DNA from: Prolixibacteraceae bacterium
Lineage (GTDB): Bacteria; Bacteroidota; Bacteroidia; Bacteroidales; Prolixibacteraceae
Length of the DNA: 12,339 bases
Reading direction: 5' to 3'
NCBI GenBank assembly: GCA_017998095.1
Contig: JAGODU010000117.1
Location: forward strand, 1-12,339
Of the stretch, positions 1-8,353 are shown in pieces. Every line of letters starts with the position of its first letter. Position 1 is the stretch's first letter. The position numbers and the translations under genes are program-made. The notes under the pieces are model-generated. The model did not search any database. It saw only the letters and a list, made by a program, of their open reading frames with translations, and was not told where the DNA came from.

Positions 1-725
1 AGAAACTTGCTTACCTGAGTAATCTTCCTGAAACAGGTGGTGATTCCTTCACGATGGAGATCCCAAACTATAAGCTTCAGCCCCGGGACATATTGTATAT
101 CACTGCAAAGGCAATGACACCCGACGGTTCGATCAAGGATTTCCTGATATCCTCACAGGTGAGTCAGAACATGAGTTACGGGCAGTCGGAAGCCGGTGGA
201 TATATTTACGGTTTTGATATTAACTCGGAAGGGAACATAATCCTTCCGGTAATTGGCACGGTTAAAGTTAGTGATCTAACTCTTGAAGAAACAAGGAAAC
301 TATTACAGGCAAAGGCAGAACAGGTTTTTACCGGCGCTACAGTAGAGTGCAAGTTGTTAAGTTTCAAATTCACTGTAATAGGGGAGGTCAACGGGCCGGG
401 ATCTTATGTTAACTATAATAATTGCCTGACTGTTCTTGAGGCTATTGGCCGTGCAGGCGGTGTAAGCGATTATGGACGTCGCGATAAAGTCCTTGTCGTT
501 CGTCCAACAGATCAGGGAACCAGAACCTACAACCTTAACCTGCAGGATAAGAATCTGCTTTCCAGTGAAGCATATTTCCTTCTCCCAAACGATGTTGTCA
601 TAGTTGAACCTGTTAAACAAAAGATATTTAACCAGAATCTTCCAACAATCTCCTTCATTATTTCGACCTTTACAGGAGTGCTGACAACGACATTGTTGCT
701 GATTAATTATTTTGGAAATAGATAA
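1..725 (+). CDS. wza: Wza-like polysaccharide export protein, SLBB domain (5' end outside window)
   Basis: This is an outer-membrane polysaccharide export protein of the Wza family, which forms the channel for chain export with the Wzc-type partner encoded next. The frame is open from base 3, before the first ATG at 54, and the upstream codons read as plausible family sequence (KLAYLSNLPETGG). The real start, signal peptide and lipobox are therefore outside the window. Counting from the ATG at 54, residues 6-98 form the poly-export domain, opening with YKLQPRDILYI and containing the GNIILPVIGTV strand pair. Residues 104-155 form an SLBB fold with VIGEVNGPGSY and the LEAIGRAGGV signature. A hydrophobic segment near residues 198-220 ends the protein. 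It could serve as the C-terminal membrane helix, although in E. coli Wza that helix is amphipathic. The stop is TAA at 723-725, and the next gene starts 14 bases later. Family assignment is secure; the exact polymer exported is unknown. Confidence 0.93.
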   Translation, partial: KLAYLSNLPETGGDSFTMEIPNYKLQPRDILYITAKAMTPDGSIKDFLISSQVSQNMSYGQSEAGGYIYGFDINSEGNIILPVIGTVKVSDLTLEETRKLLQAKAEQVFTGATVECKLLSFKFTVIGEVNGPGSYVNYNNCLTVLEAIGRAGGVSDYGRRDKVLVVRPTDQGTRTYNLNLQDKNLLSSEAYFLLPNDVVIVEPVKQKIFNQNLPTISFIISTFTGVLTTTLLLINYFGNR

Positions 726-739
726 GAAGTTTAAACCCT

Positions 740-3169
740 ATGAACTCAAACCCTTCAAATAGCTACTATACACTTCCCGATGAAGAAAGCATCGACTTCA
801 AGCGCTACTTTTCCTTATTCCTGAGCAACTGGTACTGGTTTGCCATCGCACTGTTCATAGCTTTGTGCATTGCTTATGGTATAAACCGGTGGTCGGAAGA
901 GATCTATACGGTTTCTTCCACAATGTTGATAAAGGATGATCAGTTCGGGGGTGGGACATCGGATATTGGGAGTATATTCCCCGGAAGCAGTGCATTCAGG
1001 AGCGACCAGAATCTGAAAAACGAAATAGGAATCTTGAAATCTTTCAGCCTGAACTACAGGGTAATGCAGGAACTGTATGATTTTCATGTTGAGTATGTGG
1101 GTGTCGGGAAAAGAGGCATTGCTGAATCGAGAATGTATAAGAATACTCCATTCAGAGTGGTTTATGATTCTCTTCAAAACCAGATAGTTGGATTGCCGGT
1201 GTCGGTCAGAATCCTGTCAGATGACAGTTATAAACTTGACATTGACGGGGATCTGAGGTTCAGCAAAACGCTTGCTTTTGGCGAACGCTTCAATGAGATG
1301 GGATTTGATTTCACTATTGTACGGAATTCTGATCTGTTTTCGTTTGATCCCGCGGCCTCCAACAGGTACTATTTTTACTTTATAAGCCCTGCATCACTTG
1401 CAAACCAGTACCGGAGAAAGCTTAGTGTTACGCCAATTGAAGAGGAGGCTACGCTTGTTACCTTATCGGTAAGCGGTTTTGTGTCGAAACAGGAAGTGGA
1501 TTACCTCAACAGACTGATGGAAGTATATCTGCTTCAGGGACTTGAGGTAAAGAACCAGACCGCGGAAAAAACCATTGAATTCATTGATTCGCAGATAGGA
1601 ACGATCTCCGACTCTTTGAAAACCGTTGAGAACACCCTCGAGAATTTCCGTCTTTCCAACAAACTGGTAGACCTTAGCCGCGAGGGAAGCGTTATTCAAA
1701 ACCGTCTTGAGAACTATGAAAACGAAAGGAGTTCTTTATTGCTTCAGAAAAAGTACTATGAATATCTTAAGGATTACGTGGATTCGCGCAATGAGTCCGG
1801 CGACATTGTATCTCCCGGCGCAATGGGAGTCACAAATACTGCGCTCGAAAGGCTTGTTGCCGAGTTGGCAACATTGCAGCAGCAGAAAAGCAAACTGAAA
1901 TTGAATATCTCAGAAGACCTTCCCGCTGTAGCAGCATTCGATAAAAGCATTATGGATGTCAAGGCTCTTATTGCCGAGAATATAAACAGCAGCATGAATA
2001 ATATTGAAAATGCGATCAAGGAGTCTGATCACAGGATATCATTGGTGGAGGCAGAGTTGAGCAGGCTCCCCGGAACAGAGAGAAAGCTGATCAATATCCA
2101 GCGGAAGTTTGATCTTAATAACACAGTATATACCTATTTGCTTGAAAAGAAAGCAGAGGCAGGGATTGCGAGGGCTTCAAATGTTTCCGATAACAGGATT
2201 ATAGATTATGCCACGACTTTCAATTCATCACGAATAAGTCCTAAACCTAGAAAAAACTATTTAATGGCTGTGGTATTTGGATTACTGATTCCAGCACTAT
2301 TAATATTGTTAATAGATCTTTTTAATACAAAGGTTATAGATAAAAAGGATATTGAGAAAGTTACCAAAGCTCCAATATTGGGATTTATAAGTCACAACAG
2401 CTATAATACCGAGATACCCGTTGTAGAGAGGCCAGGCTCAACCCTTGCAGAATCGTTCAGGTCGGTCAGGACCAACCTGAAATACTTTATTAAGGATACT
2501 GAAAGTCCTGTTATCGCGGTTAGTTCCACTATCAGTTCGGAAGGAAAGACTTTCATCTCAATAAATCTTGCTGCCATAATCGCATCTAACAACAATAAAG
2601 TTCTTCTCATAGGGCTCGATATGAGAAAACCCAGGACACATAAAGTCTTCGGGCTCAGTAATGAAACCGGTATGAGTAATTATCTTATAGGGCAGTCGGG
2701 TTTTGAATCAATGATTCTTGAAACTAATGTTGAAAACTTATGGTTTGCTCCGTCAGGTCCCGTTCCTCCAAACCCGGCTGAATTGGTTGACTCACCTGCA
2801 ATGAAAGAATTCATTGCCAGAGCCAGAAAACAATTTGACTATATAATAATTGACACCCCTCCTGTTGCAATTGTTACCGATGCACTTCTTGTTTCTCCCC
2901 TGACGGATTTTTATCTTTTCATAGTCAGGCAGCGTCACACCACAAAAAATACACTTGGACTTATTGAAGAACTGCACCGTAATGAGAATATTAAAAGCCT
3001 TGGGATCGTTATAAACGATATTAGTACAACAGGTTATTACGGTTATGGCTTGAGGTACGGATATGCAGGTGGCTATGGCTATTCTTATGGTTATAACTAT
3101 TATGGGCATGGCTATTACGGCAAGTATGGTGGTAATGAAAAGACAAAAGGGTATTATACTGAGGATTAG
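740..3169 (+). CDS. wzc: Wzc-like polysaccharide co-polymerase with BY-kinase domain
   Basis: This inner-membrane chain-length regulator and bacterial tyrosine autokinase (PCP-2a family, 809 residues) works with the Wza-like channel upstream. A Wzz domain starts with transmembrane helix 1 at about residues 31-48, followed by a long periplasmic region that is helical and coiled-coil-like around 270-460. The PxP-rich approach PKPRKN leads into helix 2 at about 506-527. The cytoplasmic kinase has the oligomerisation motif E571-x2-R574-x2-R577, a Walker A motif ending SEGKT (600-604), a Walker A' strand LLIGLDMRKP with Asp627, and a Walker B strand IIIDTPP with Asp705. The Gly at 625 occupies the place of the first Asp of the E. 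coli DxD-like A' motif, and my recollection is that this is common in Bacteroidota homologues. The C-terminal tail from residue 765 has 16 tyrosines in 45 residues, the expected autophosphorylation cluster. The ATG at 740 gives a normal cytoplasmic N-terminus, and no clear Shine-Dalgarno precedes it. Confidence 0.95.
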   Translation: MNSNPSNSYYTLPDEESIDFKRYFSLFLSNWYWFAIALFIALCIAYGINRWSEEIYTVSSTMLIKDDQFGGGTSDIGSIFPGSSAFRSDQNLKNEIGILKSFSLNYRVMQELYDFHVEYVGVGKRGIAESRMYKNTPFRVVYDSLQNQIVGLPVSVRILSDDSYKLDIDGDLRFSKTLAFGERFNEMGFDFTIVRNSDLFSFDPAASNRYYFYFISPASLANQYRRKLSVTPIEEEATLVTLSVSGFVSKQEVDYLNRLMEVYLLQGLEVKNQTAEKTIEFIDSQIGTISDSLKTVENTLENFRLSNKLVDLSREGSVIQNRLENYENERSSLLLQKKYYEYLKDYVDSRNESGDIVSPGAMGVTNTALERLVAELATLQQQKSKLKLNISEDLPAVAAFDKSIMDVKALIAENINSSMNNIENAIKESDHRISLVEAELSRLPGTERKLINIQRKFDLNNTVYTYLLEKKAEAGIARASNVSDNRIIDYATTFNSSRISPKPRKNYLMAVVFGLLIPALLILLIDLFNTKVIDKKDIEKVTKAPILGFISHNSYNTEIPVVERPGSTLAESFRSVRTNLKYFIKDTESPVIAVSSTISSEGKTFISINLAAIIASNNNKVLLIGLDMRKPRTHKVFGLSNETGMSNYLIGQSGFESMILETNVENLWFAPSGPVPPNPAELVDSPAMKEFIARARKQFDYIIIDTPPVAIVTDALLVSPLTDFYLFIVRQRHTTKNTLGLIEELHRNENIKSLGIVINDISTTGYYGYGLRYGYAGGYGYSYGYNYYGHGYYGKYGGNEKTKGYYTED

Positions 3170-3181
3170 CAGGGAAATATT

Positions 3182-3480
3182 CTGAAGAATCCGCAACTGA
3201 ATGTTTTCTCGGTTCCGCAGCTAAATGTTAAAAACATGAAACATGAACTGGTATTTCTTTCTCAGAAAATAGACTGGGAAAAAGTAAAGAAAGAGTTCTT
3301 CGTTTTTTATATGGAGTTGGGAAGACCAGCAGTGCCGATAAGGAAGATGGTTAATTGCATCTGGCTTACGCAAATGTTTAACCTGGTGATGATACATTTG
3401 TGACATGATGGCTCTCGAGAAACATTGCTGGTTCCAAGTTATTTGGGGGAGGAAAAATTCACTTCCAATATGATCAATCT
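3182..3480 (+). pseudogene. Remnant of an IS5-type transposase N-terminus (DUF772-like)
   Basis: Read in the frame containing the ATG at 3236, this stretch gives phrases typical of the N-terminal domain of IS5-group (IS5/IS1182-like) transposases: MKHELVFLSQKIDWEKV, then GRPAVPIRKMV, then LTQMFNL. The frame ends at TGA 3401-3403. Shifting by one base at about 3385 continues the family pattern as NLGDDTFVT, then an in-frame TGA at 3406-3408, then Trp at the spacing expected from the usual GDETLxxxW motif. Farther on, an FGGG...FQ...D-Q-S pattern is only loosely similar. The catalytic DDE domain is absent, and I see no inverted-repeat ends. A frameshift, a stop and loss of the 3' part together mark it as a dead fragment. 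The identification rests on remembered family motifs. The segment before the frameshift is convincing; the outer limits are approximate. Confidence 0.7.
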
Positions 3481-3559
3481 TTAGGTTGCTTAGGATCTAC
3501 TATTTTTTTATAGTACTCCACCAACACGGTGTATGAACGTGAAAGTATAATTTTAAATA
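3481..3559. other. Non-coding spacer upstream of the FrhB-like gene
   Basis: This AT-rich stretch lies between the transposase remnant and the next gene. It contains a short perfect palindrome, TACTAT at 3498-3503 and ATAGTA at 3510-3515, separated by six T residues. That makes a weak six-pair stem with a T loop, not a stem followed by a T run, so it is not a convincing terminator. TAATTTTA just before the ATG at 3560 is one base from the Bacteroidota -7 consensus TAnnTTTG. No matching TTTG box sits about 20 bases upstream. A promoter for the downstream genes may lie here, but I cannot identify one. Confidence 0.4.
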
Positions 3560-4936
3560 ATGGTTAAAAACGAAAAAATAATTCATGATATAACCAAAAA
3601 TTGTTGCATTGGTTGTGGTTTATGTAGTATTACTAAATTGGGCAAAATGGTTTTGGATAAGTACGGTAAATATAAGGTTAATATTGAGAATCTTGAGGAG
3701 TCCGTTATATTAGAAACTTTAAAAGTATGCCCATTTTCACCGAACATCCAAAATGAAAGCGAGCTTGCGAATGAAATCTTCAATACGAAAATAACTAAAG
3801 AATCAAACAGTATTGGTTTATATCTTAATATTTATTTAGGATTCATTGATAATGAAAAAGTTAGAATGAATTCGAGTTCAGGAGGAATAATAACATGGCT
3901 TCTACTTCAATTAGTCGAACAGAATATTATAGATTCAGTAATTCATGTTGTTCCATCTAATGAAGAAAAGGTAATTTTTAAATATGGTATTTGTAAAAAT
4001 GAAAGTGAAATAATTTCTGGTGCTTCGTCCAAGTATTATCCTGTTGAAATGAGCCATGTTTTGGAGTACATTAGAGATAATCCGGGAAATTATGCTATTG
4101 TTGCTCTGCCATGTTTTACTAAAGGGATTAGGTTATTGCAAAAAAGTAACAGAGTTTTTAAGGAACGAATCAAATTCATCATTACTCTGGTTTGTGGGCA
4201 TCTTAAAACAACTCGCTATTCAGCTTTTTTGGCCTGGCAAGCAAATATTAATCCCCAAAACCTTAAGTTGATAAATTTTAGGAAAAAAATACCAGAGAGG
4301 AAAGCTTCTCAATATGGAACAGAGTTTCAATATTATGATCAGAATATATTAAAAGTCAAACTTGTCCCAAATTCAGAATTTAAAATAGGTACAAACTGGG
4401 GGCATGGAATGTTCAAATACCCGGCTTGTGACTATTGTGATGATGTTGTTGGTGAATTGGGAGATATTTCTGTGGGAGATGCATGGCTTCCAGATTATAT
4501 CAAAGATTACAAGGGTAATTCTTTAATATTTGTAAGAAATCCTATTATAAAGGAATTAGTAATAAAAGGTATCGAAAAAAAAGAAATCATACTTAATGAA
4601 GTCTCAAATGATTTAGCAGAAAAAAGTCAAGTTGGTGGTATTAGAAATAAAAGAAAGGACCTGCAATTCAGACTTTGGTTGGCAAAAAGGAAAAAGTACT
4701 ATTTCCCTCCCAAAAGAGTAAGTCCTTCCCGAAAGGCGGTTGATTTTAGAAGACGAATATTAATTAGAATGAGATTATTAATAAGCGAAAAGTCCCATGT
4801 GTTGTATGATGAAGCTATAAGGAAGGATGATTTGAAAGTTTTTTATAATGGTATGTCATTGCCATTAATAATATACAAAGTTATTGATACGGGCTTATTA
4901 AAGTCAGTAAAAAAATTTATAAGAAATTTAATGTAG
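3560..4936 (+). CDS. FrhB-like (coenzyme F420 hydrogenase beta-type) Fe-S flavoprotein
   Basis: This 458-residue protein belongs to the FrhB-related family whose members bind FAD and a 4Fe-4S cluster. Many occur in polysaccharide clusters rather than in methanogenesis. Visible hallmarks are an N-terminal cluster motif with Cys16, Cys19 and Cys22 (inside CCIGCGLC) plus a distant Cys57-Pro, the SSSGG signature at 105-109, ALPC with Cys185, VCGH at 211-214, an INFRKK segment at 238-243, CDYC with Cys290 and Cys293, and GDISVGDAW at 301-309. A basic C-terminal extension of about 100 residues follows and lacks a recognisable motif. There is no signal peptide or membrane helix, so it should be cytoplasmic. 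F420 itself is not expected in Bacteroidota, so the electron donor and substrate are unknown. The nearby pyruvyl transferase suggests a role in modifying the repeat unit, which is inference. The stop is seven bases before the next gene. Confidence 0.88.
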   Translation: MVKNEKIIHDITKNCCIGCGLCSITKLGKMVLDKYGKYKVNIENLEESVILETLKVCPFSPNIQNESELANEIFNTKITKESNSIGLYLNIYLGFIDNEKVRMNSSSGGIITWLLLQLVEQNIIDSVIHVVPSNEEKVIFKYGICKNESEIISGASSKYYPVEMSHVLEYIRDNPGNYAIVALPCFTKGIRLLQKSNRVFKERIKFIITLVCGHLKTTRYSAFLAWQANINPQNLKLINFRKKIPERKASQYGTEFQYYDQNILKVKLVPNSEFKIGTNWGHGMFKYPACDYCDDVVGELGDISVGDAWLPDYIKDYKGNSLIFVRNPIIKELVIKGIEKKEIILNEVSNDLAEKSQVGGIRNKRKDLQFRLWLAKRKKYYFPPKRVSPSRKAVDFRRRILIRMRLLISEKSHVLYDEAIRKDDLKVFYNGMSLPLIIYKVIDTGLLKSVKKFIRNLM

Positions 4937-4943
4937 TCTTTCA

Positions 4944-6434
4944 TTGACCACACTCAAATCAAAAGTAAAACAGTTTTCTAAAGATACCTTCTTTTATGGG
5001 TTAGGGGGAGCAATTACTTCTTTAATTTCTTTCTTTAAAGCTCCTATTCTTACAAGAATTTTTGTACCTGGAGATTATGGGTATTTGGATTTTATTTCAA
5101 CAACTTTTGCCTTCTTTCTGGTTATTGCAGGCTTGAATATGATAAGCGGCCTGTTTCGGTATTATTATGAAATGAAAGATGATTCAGAAAGAAAAGACCT
5201 GCTAATGACAGGATTAGTTTTTACCTTAGGAACAGCATTGGTAATGTTACTTTCACTACAGTTGTTAAAACCAACCATTATTAATTATATAACTAAAAAC
5301 AGTGGTGCTGGAAGAAATAATGATTTGTTTGTACAACTGGTTATTTTGAGAACGCCTTTTTATTTGATTCAAAGCTTTTTTTTGTCAATTTTAAGGTTGC
5401 AACGGAGAGCAAAGTTGTTCTTTTTCATCAGTTTAGGAGAGGGCATTTTAAATTTTATCTTAACGATAACACTGGTTGTTTTTTTAAAACAACACCTGTT
5501 TGGTGTATTCTTCTCGAATCTTTTTACTGTTGTTTTAGGGGCATTGGTGGTTGTTTTTTTACTCAGAAATGAAATTAAAGGCAAATTTTCGATTTGTTTA
5601 TTCAAAAAAATGATGCGGGTAGCTTTACCTTCCTTTCCATCAGTATTTATTAATCTTGCCTTTGCAAAAATGAGTAATTTGTTTATTTATCAGTTTTCAA
5701 ATGAATTGAGTTTAGGACTTTATTCAATTGCTCAAAAAGTTGGGACTTTAATAAATTTAGTGGGTTATGCATATCGATCGGCTTTTCTTCCCTTTTCTAT
5801 GGAAATAATGCATCAGGAGAATCATAAAAAAGATTATAATGTTTTCTTCAGGTACGCTGTTCTGTTTTTTGGAATAGCAGCATTTACTGTTTCTTTATTC
5901 ACAAAACCCATATTTTTCATTATTGCTCCTCCATCTTATTATGAAGCAATTAAATATGTGCCATTTATTTTGTTTGCATTAGCATTTGATTTCAGTCATT
6001 TCAGCCTCGTGACAGGTATCCAGATTTCGAAAAGAACAGAATTTGCAACTTATGCGCAAGCATTGAGTTTGGTCATTTCCACAATATTAAGCTACTTTAT
6101 AATTAGACAATTTTCTGCATACGGTGCGGCCATGATTAGCTTACCTATATATGTTGTAAAATATACTTTTATTTACATATTTAGTCAAAAACTCTATAAG
6201 ATAGATTTTGATTTTGGGATTGAAAGAGTGTTTTTTATACTGTTTGCTTTAGCTATATTACATTCATATATTGTTGCAAATATGAGTTTTGTAACAAATC
6301 TATTTGTATCAATATTTACTCTATTCATCACATTAAGTTTTATATATAAAATTTCTTTAACTAAAAATGAAAGATCTGTAATTGCCCTTTTAGCAAGGAA
6401 ATATTTCAATATGTTGTTGTCAAGACAAACTTAA
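4944..6434 (+). CDS. wzx: Wzx-type oligosaccharide flippase (MOP superfamily)
   Basis: This multi-spanning inner-membrane protein of 496 residues would flip the lipid-linked repeat unit to the periplasmic face before polymerisation. The N-terminus has the typical flippase opening: [14 protein letters not shown], then a hydrophobic stretch with [15 protein letters not shown] at about 36-50, matching the LTR...p.DYG motif of polysaccharide biosynthesis/MOP proteins. Hydrophobic segments recur along the whole length, roughly a dozen, with short basic loops such as RLQRRAK (151-157). The start is TTG at 4944. The frame is closed by a stop at 4929-4931, there is no ATG between, and the first downstream ATG (about residue 65) would remove the conserved N-terminal helices. 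It follows the FrhB-like gene by seven bases and precedes the acetyltransferase by five, which supports cotranscription. Wzx proteins diverge with their substrate, so the sequence does not reveal the sugar carried. Confidence 0.92.
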   Translation: MTTLKSKVKQFSKDTFFYGLGGAITSLISFFKAPILTRIFVPGDYGYLDFISTTFAFFLVIAGLNMISGLFRYYYEMKDDSERKDLLMTGLVFTLGTALVMLLSLQLLKPTIINYITKNSGAGRNNDLFVQLVILRTPFYLIQSFFLSILRLQRRAKLFFFISLGEGILNFILTITLVVFLKQHLFGVFFSNLFTVVLGALVVVFLLRNEIKGKFSICLFKKMMRVALPSFPSVFINLAFAKMSNLFIYQFSNELSLGLYSIAQKVGTLINLVGYAYRSAFLPFSMEIMHQENHKKDYNVFFRYAVLFFGIAAFTVSLFTKPIFFIIAPPSYYEAIKYVPFILFALAFDFSHFSLVTGIQISKRTEFATYAQALSLVISTILSYFIIRQFSAYGAAMISLPIYVVKYTFIYIFSQKLYKIDFDFGIERVFFILFALAILHSYIVANMSFVTNLFVSIFTLFITLSFIYKISLTKNERSVIALLARKYFNMLLSRQT

Positions 6435-6439
6435 TTTCT

Positions 6440-7102
6440 ATGATTAAACGAATAATCTTTCTTTTAAGAATCATTATGTCTTTTGGTTTAAGTTTCAAAA
6501 AATTAGGCTTGTTCCTTAATTATAACTTATGGCATTATTCAGAAATTATGGATCGGAAATTTAGTTTTATATTTTCGAGAACTTGTTCATTGAATATTGA
6601 TCCAGATGCAATTTTGGATTTAAAATCAGTTCTGCAATTAGGTTTTAATGAATTTAGGGATTCACAGCTTGAGACTAGATTACTTTTATCGAAAGGTTCA
6701 AAAATAATAGTTAATAATAAGTTTACTGTTTATGCAGGTTCAGACATACGGATTTATTATGGCGGAGTGCTAGTATTAAATGGGGGTTATTGCAATAATA
6801 ATGTTCAGATAACATGTAGAGAACGGATAATAATAGGAGAAGGTTGTGCTATTGCCAGGGACGTAATTATTCGTGATAATGATGCACATAGATTAACTTC
6901 AACAGGCAGTATAATATCAAAACCAATTCTTATTGGCAATAAAGTATGGATTGGGGATAGAGCAATAATACTCAAAGGGGTAACAATAGGTAACGGAGCT
7001 ATTATTGCTGCAGGAAGCGTGGTAACAAAAGATGTTCCCGATAATTCCATAGTTGCCGGAAATCCTGCAAGGGTAATACGCCAAGATGTGACATGGATAT
7101 AA
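6440..7102 (+). CDS. Hexapeptide-repeat sugar O-acetyltransferase (WbbJ/LbH type)
   Basis: This 220-residue protein has a left-handed beta-helix acyltransferase domain and probably transfers an acetyl group from acetyl-CoA to a sugar hydroxyl of the polysaccharide. The hexapeptide pattern is clear from about residue 84 to 210, for example [17 protein letters not shown] and [18 protein letters not shown]. His150 in DNDAH is the likely catalytic histidine, occupying the place of the D-x-D/H motif in maltose and galactoside acetyltransferases. The closing segment [15 protein letters not shown] followed by [10 protein letters not shown] is the standard C-terminal signature of the family. The first 60 residues lie outside the repeat region and include a short hydrophobic stretch near 1-18, which may be a membrane-associated helix. 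The acceptor sugar cannot be read from sequence, and a serine or other acyl acceptor is possible. It starts five bases after the flippase stop. Confidence 0.9.
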   Translation: MIKRIIFLLRIIMSFGLSFKKLGLFLNYNLWHYSEIMDRKFSFIFSRTCSLNIDPDAILDLKSVLQLGFNEFRDSQLETRLLLSKGSKIIVNNKFTVYAGSDIRIYYGGVLVLNGGYCNNNVQITCRERIIIGEGCAIARDVIIRDNDAHRLTSTGSIISKPILIGNKVWIGDRAIILKGVTIGNGAIIAAGSVVTKDVPDNSIVAGNPARVIRQDVTWI

Positions 7103-7130
7103 TGTTAATAAGTTAATAACTGCTTAAAAG

Positions 7131-8345
7131 ATGATTAAAATACTACTTCTTGGGAATGGGGTTAACCAAAATAAGGGATGTGAAGCAATTGTAAAAGGAT
7201 TAAATGAATTCTTTAAAAAACACCTCGAAAGTAAATTTGAAATCTTAAATATAGTTTTCAATAATGAGCTTGAAGAAGGTATAGATGAAACGATCTCTGA
7301 AGTAAAAACTATCTTGTATCATTCAAAAAAGCCGAATAAATACCTCATTAAAGCGGCAATAGTGCCCATTGTTGGGAAGAGAATTCTTAATAGTGTTATA
7401 ACATCAAGTTTATCAAAGATAATACCGTACGTTAAATCAGCTGATGTAGTTTTATCCATTGGTGGTGACAATTTCTCAAATGATTATGGTTATCCCAGAA
7501 TGCATTTATGGCAACTCATGCTGGCAAAACACTTAAAGAAAGGAGTTATTGTCTGGGGTAGTTCCATAGGTCCGTTTGATTTATCAAAGAAAGAACAGCG
7601 TTCGATTGTAAAAATTCTTGATAGTAATACTGATCTTTTTGTTGTTAGAGAGAAAATTTCTTTCAATAATTTAATTGATTATGGTATTGATCAAAATAGA
7701 ATCAAGTTATTGATGGATCCTGCTTTTTATATGAAGCCGAAGGAAACTAATGATAGTATATTAAAAAGCCTTATTAAATCCCGCAAATTCATTGGTATGA
7801 ATCTGAGTCCTTTAATGGCAAGATTTATTAAAAACTCAGAAAGCAATTGGAACAAACTGGCAAAAGAACTTATTATTATTACAAATAAAATCAGTCAAAT
7901 GCCTATACTATTAATTCCTCATGTTGATAAAAAGAACAACAGTGATTATACATTCTTGAAAGAACTAGAGATAGAATCAGAAGAAATCAGGCTTCTTGAC
8001 ACCAAATTTTCTGCTAATGAACTCAAATGGATTATCTCAAAGTCTTATTGCTTCGTTGGTTGCAGAACTCATTCAACAATTGCAGCAATTTCTTCAAATG
8101 TGCCCACTTTAAGTATTGCATACAGCGTTAAAGCTTTAGGTTTAAACGAACTTATTTTTGGAAATACAAGTTATGTATTAGATATTAATGAATTGAATCT
8201 GGAAAACTATGCTCGCAAACTCAGGAGCATAATTTCAAACAGAACTCAAATTTTGCAAGAATTGGCTATTAATAATTCATTTTTATTGCAAAAAGATATA
8301 ACTGAGTTTGAAACCATTAAAATGCACTTTTGCAAAACTGAATAA
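7131..8345 (+). CDS. Polysaccharide pyruvyl transferase (PF04230 family, WcaK/CsaB-like)
   Basis: This 404-residue enzyme is predicted to transfer pyruvate from phosphoenolpyruvate to a sugar as a ketal, adding negative charge to the polysaccharide. The family layout is complete. The first strand and loop MIKILLLGNG...NKGCEAI (1-20) match the usual N-x-G-[CD]-EA entry. DVVLSIGGDNF at 105-115 is the glycine-rich motif, VIWGSSIGPFD lies at 139-150, and the C-terminal lobe holds CRTHSTIAA (311-319) with Arg312 and His314 of the conserved RxHs motif. YSVKALGL follows at 331-338. The two halves resemble a GT-B fold, as known for CsaB and Pvg1. There is no signal peptide, so it should act in the cytoplasm on the lipid-linked unit or a nucleotide sugar. 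It begins 28 bases after the acetyltransferase and ends eight before the next glycosyltransferase. The acceptor sugar is unknown. Confidence 0.93.
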   Translation: MIKILLLGNGVNQNKGCEAIVKGLNEFFKKHLESKFEILNIVFNNELEEGIDETISEVKTILYHSKKPNKYLIKAAIVPIVGKRILNSVITSSLSKIIPYVKSADVVLSIGGDNFSNDYGYPRMHLWQLMLAKHLKKGVIVWGSSIGPFDLSKKEQRSIVKILDSNTDLFVVREKISFNNLIDYGIDQNRIKLLMDPAFYMKPKETNDSILKSLIKSRKFIGMNLSPLMARFIKNSESNWNKLAKELIIITNKISQMPILLIPHVDKKNNSDYTFLKELEIESEEIRLLDTKFSANELKWIISKSYCFVGCRTHSTIAAISSNVPTLSIAYSVKALGLNELIFGNTSYVLDINELNLENYARKLRSIISNRTQILQELAINNSFLLQKDITEFETIKMHFCKTE

Positions 8346-8353
8346 TTGGATCC

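Noticed and set aside
2792..3196. Open frame of 134 codons on the - strand over the end of wzc
   Set aside because: It is the complement of the kinase domain and the Gly-Tyr-rich tail. The translated product has no family motif, and the + strand gene is unmistakable.
3393..3400. TACATTTG, an exact match to the Bacteroidota -7 promoter box
   Set aside because: It lies inside the transposase remnant at the degraded GDET motif, and no TTTG box occurs about 20 bases upstream. A chance match is likely in AT-rich DNA.
3221..3406. 61-codon open frame on the - strand in the spacer
   Set aside because: The opposite strand encodes the transposase-like fragment in a recognisable way. The - strand product has no motif and is its shadow.
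3498..3515. TACTAT/ATAGTA inverted repeat as a terminator
   Set aside because: The stem is only six A/T-rich pairs, the T run is the loop rather than a trailing tract, and it lies over 300 bases from the wzc stop.
5376..5383. Homopolymer tracts (T8 in the flippase, A8 near 11771 in the GT2 gene) as phase-variation switches
   Set aside because: Runs of this length are expected in DNA this AT-rich. Both genes are intact and the tracts are not near their starts.
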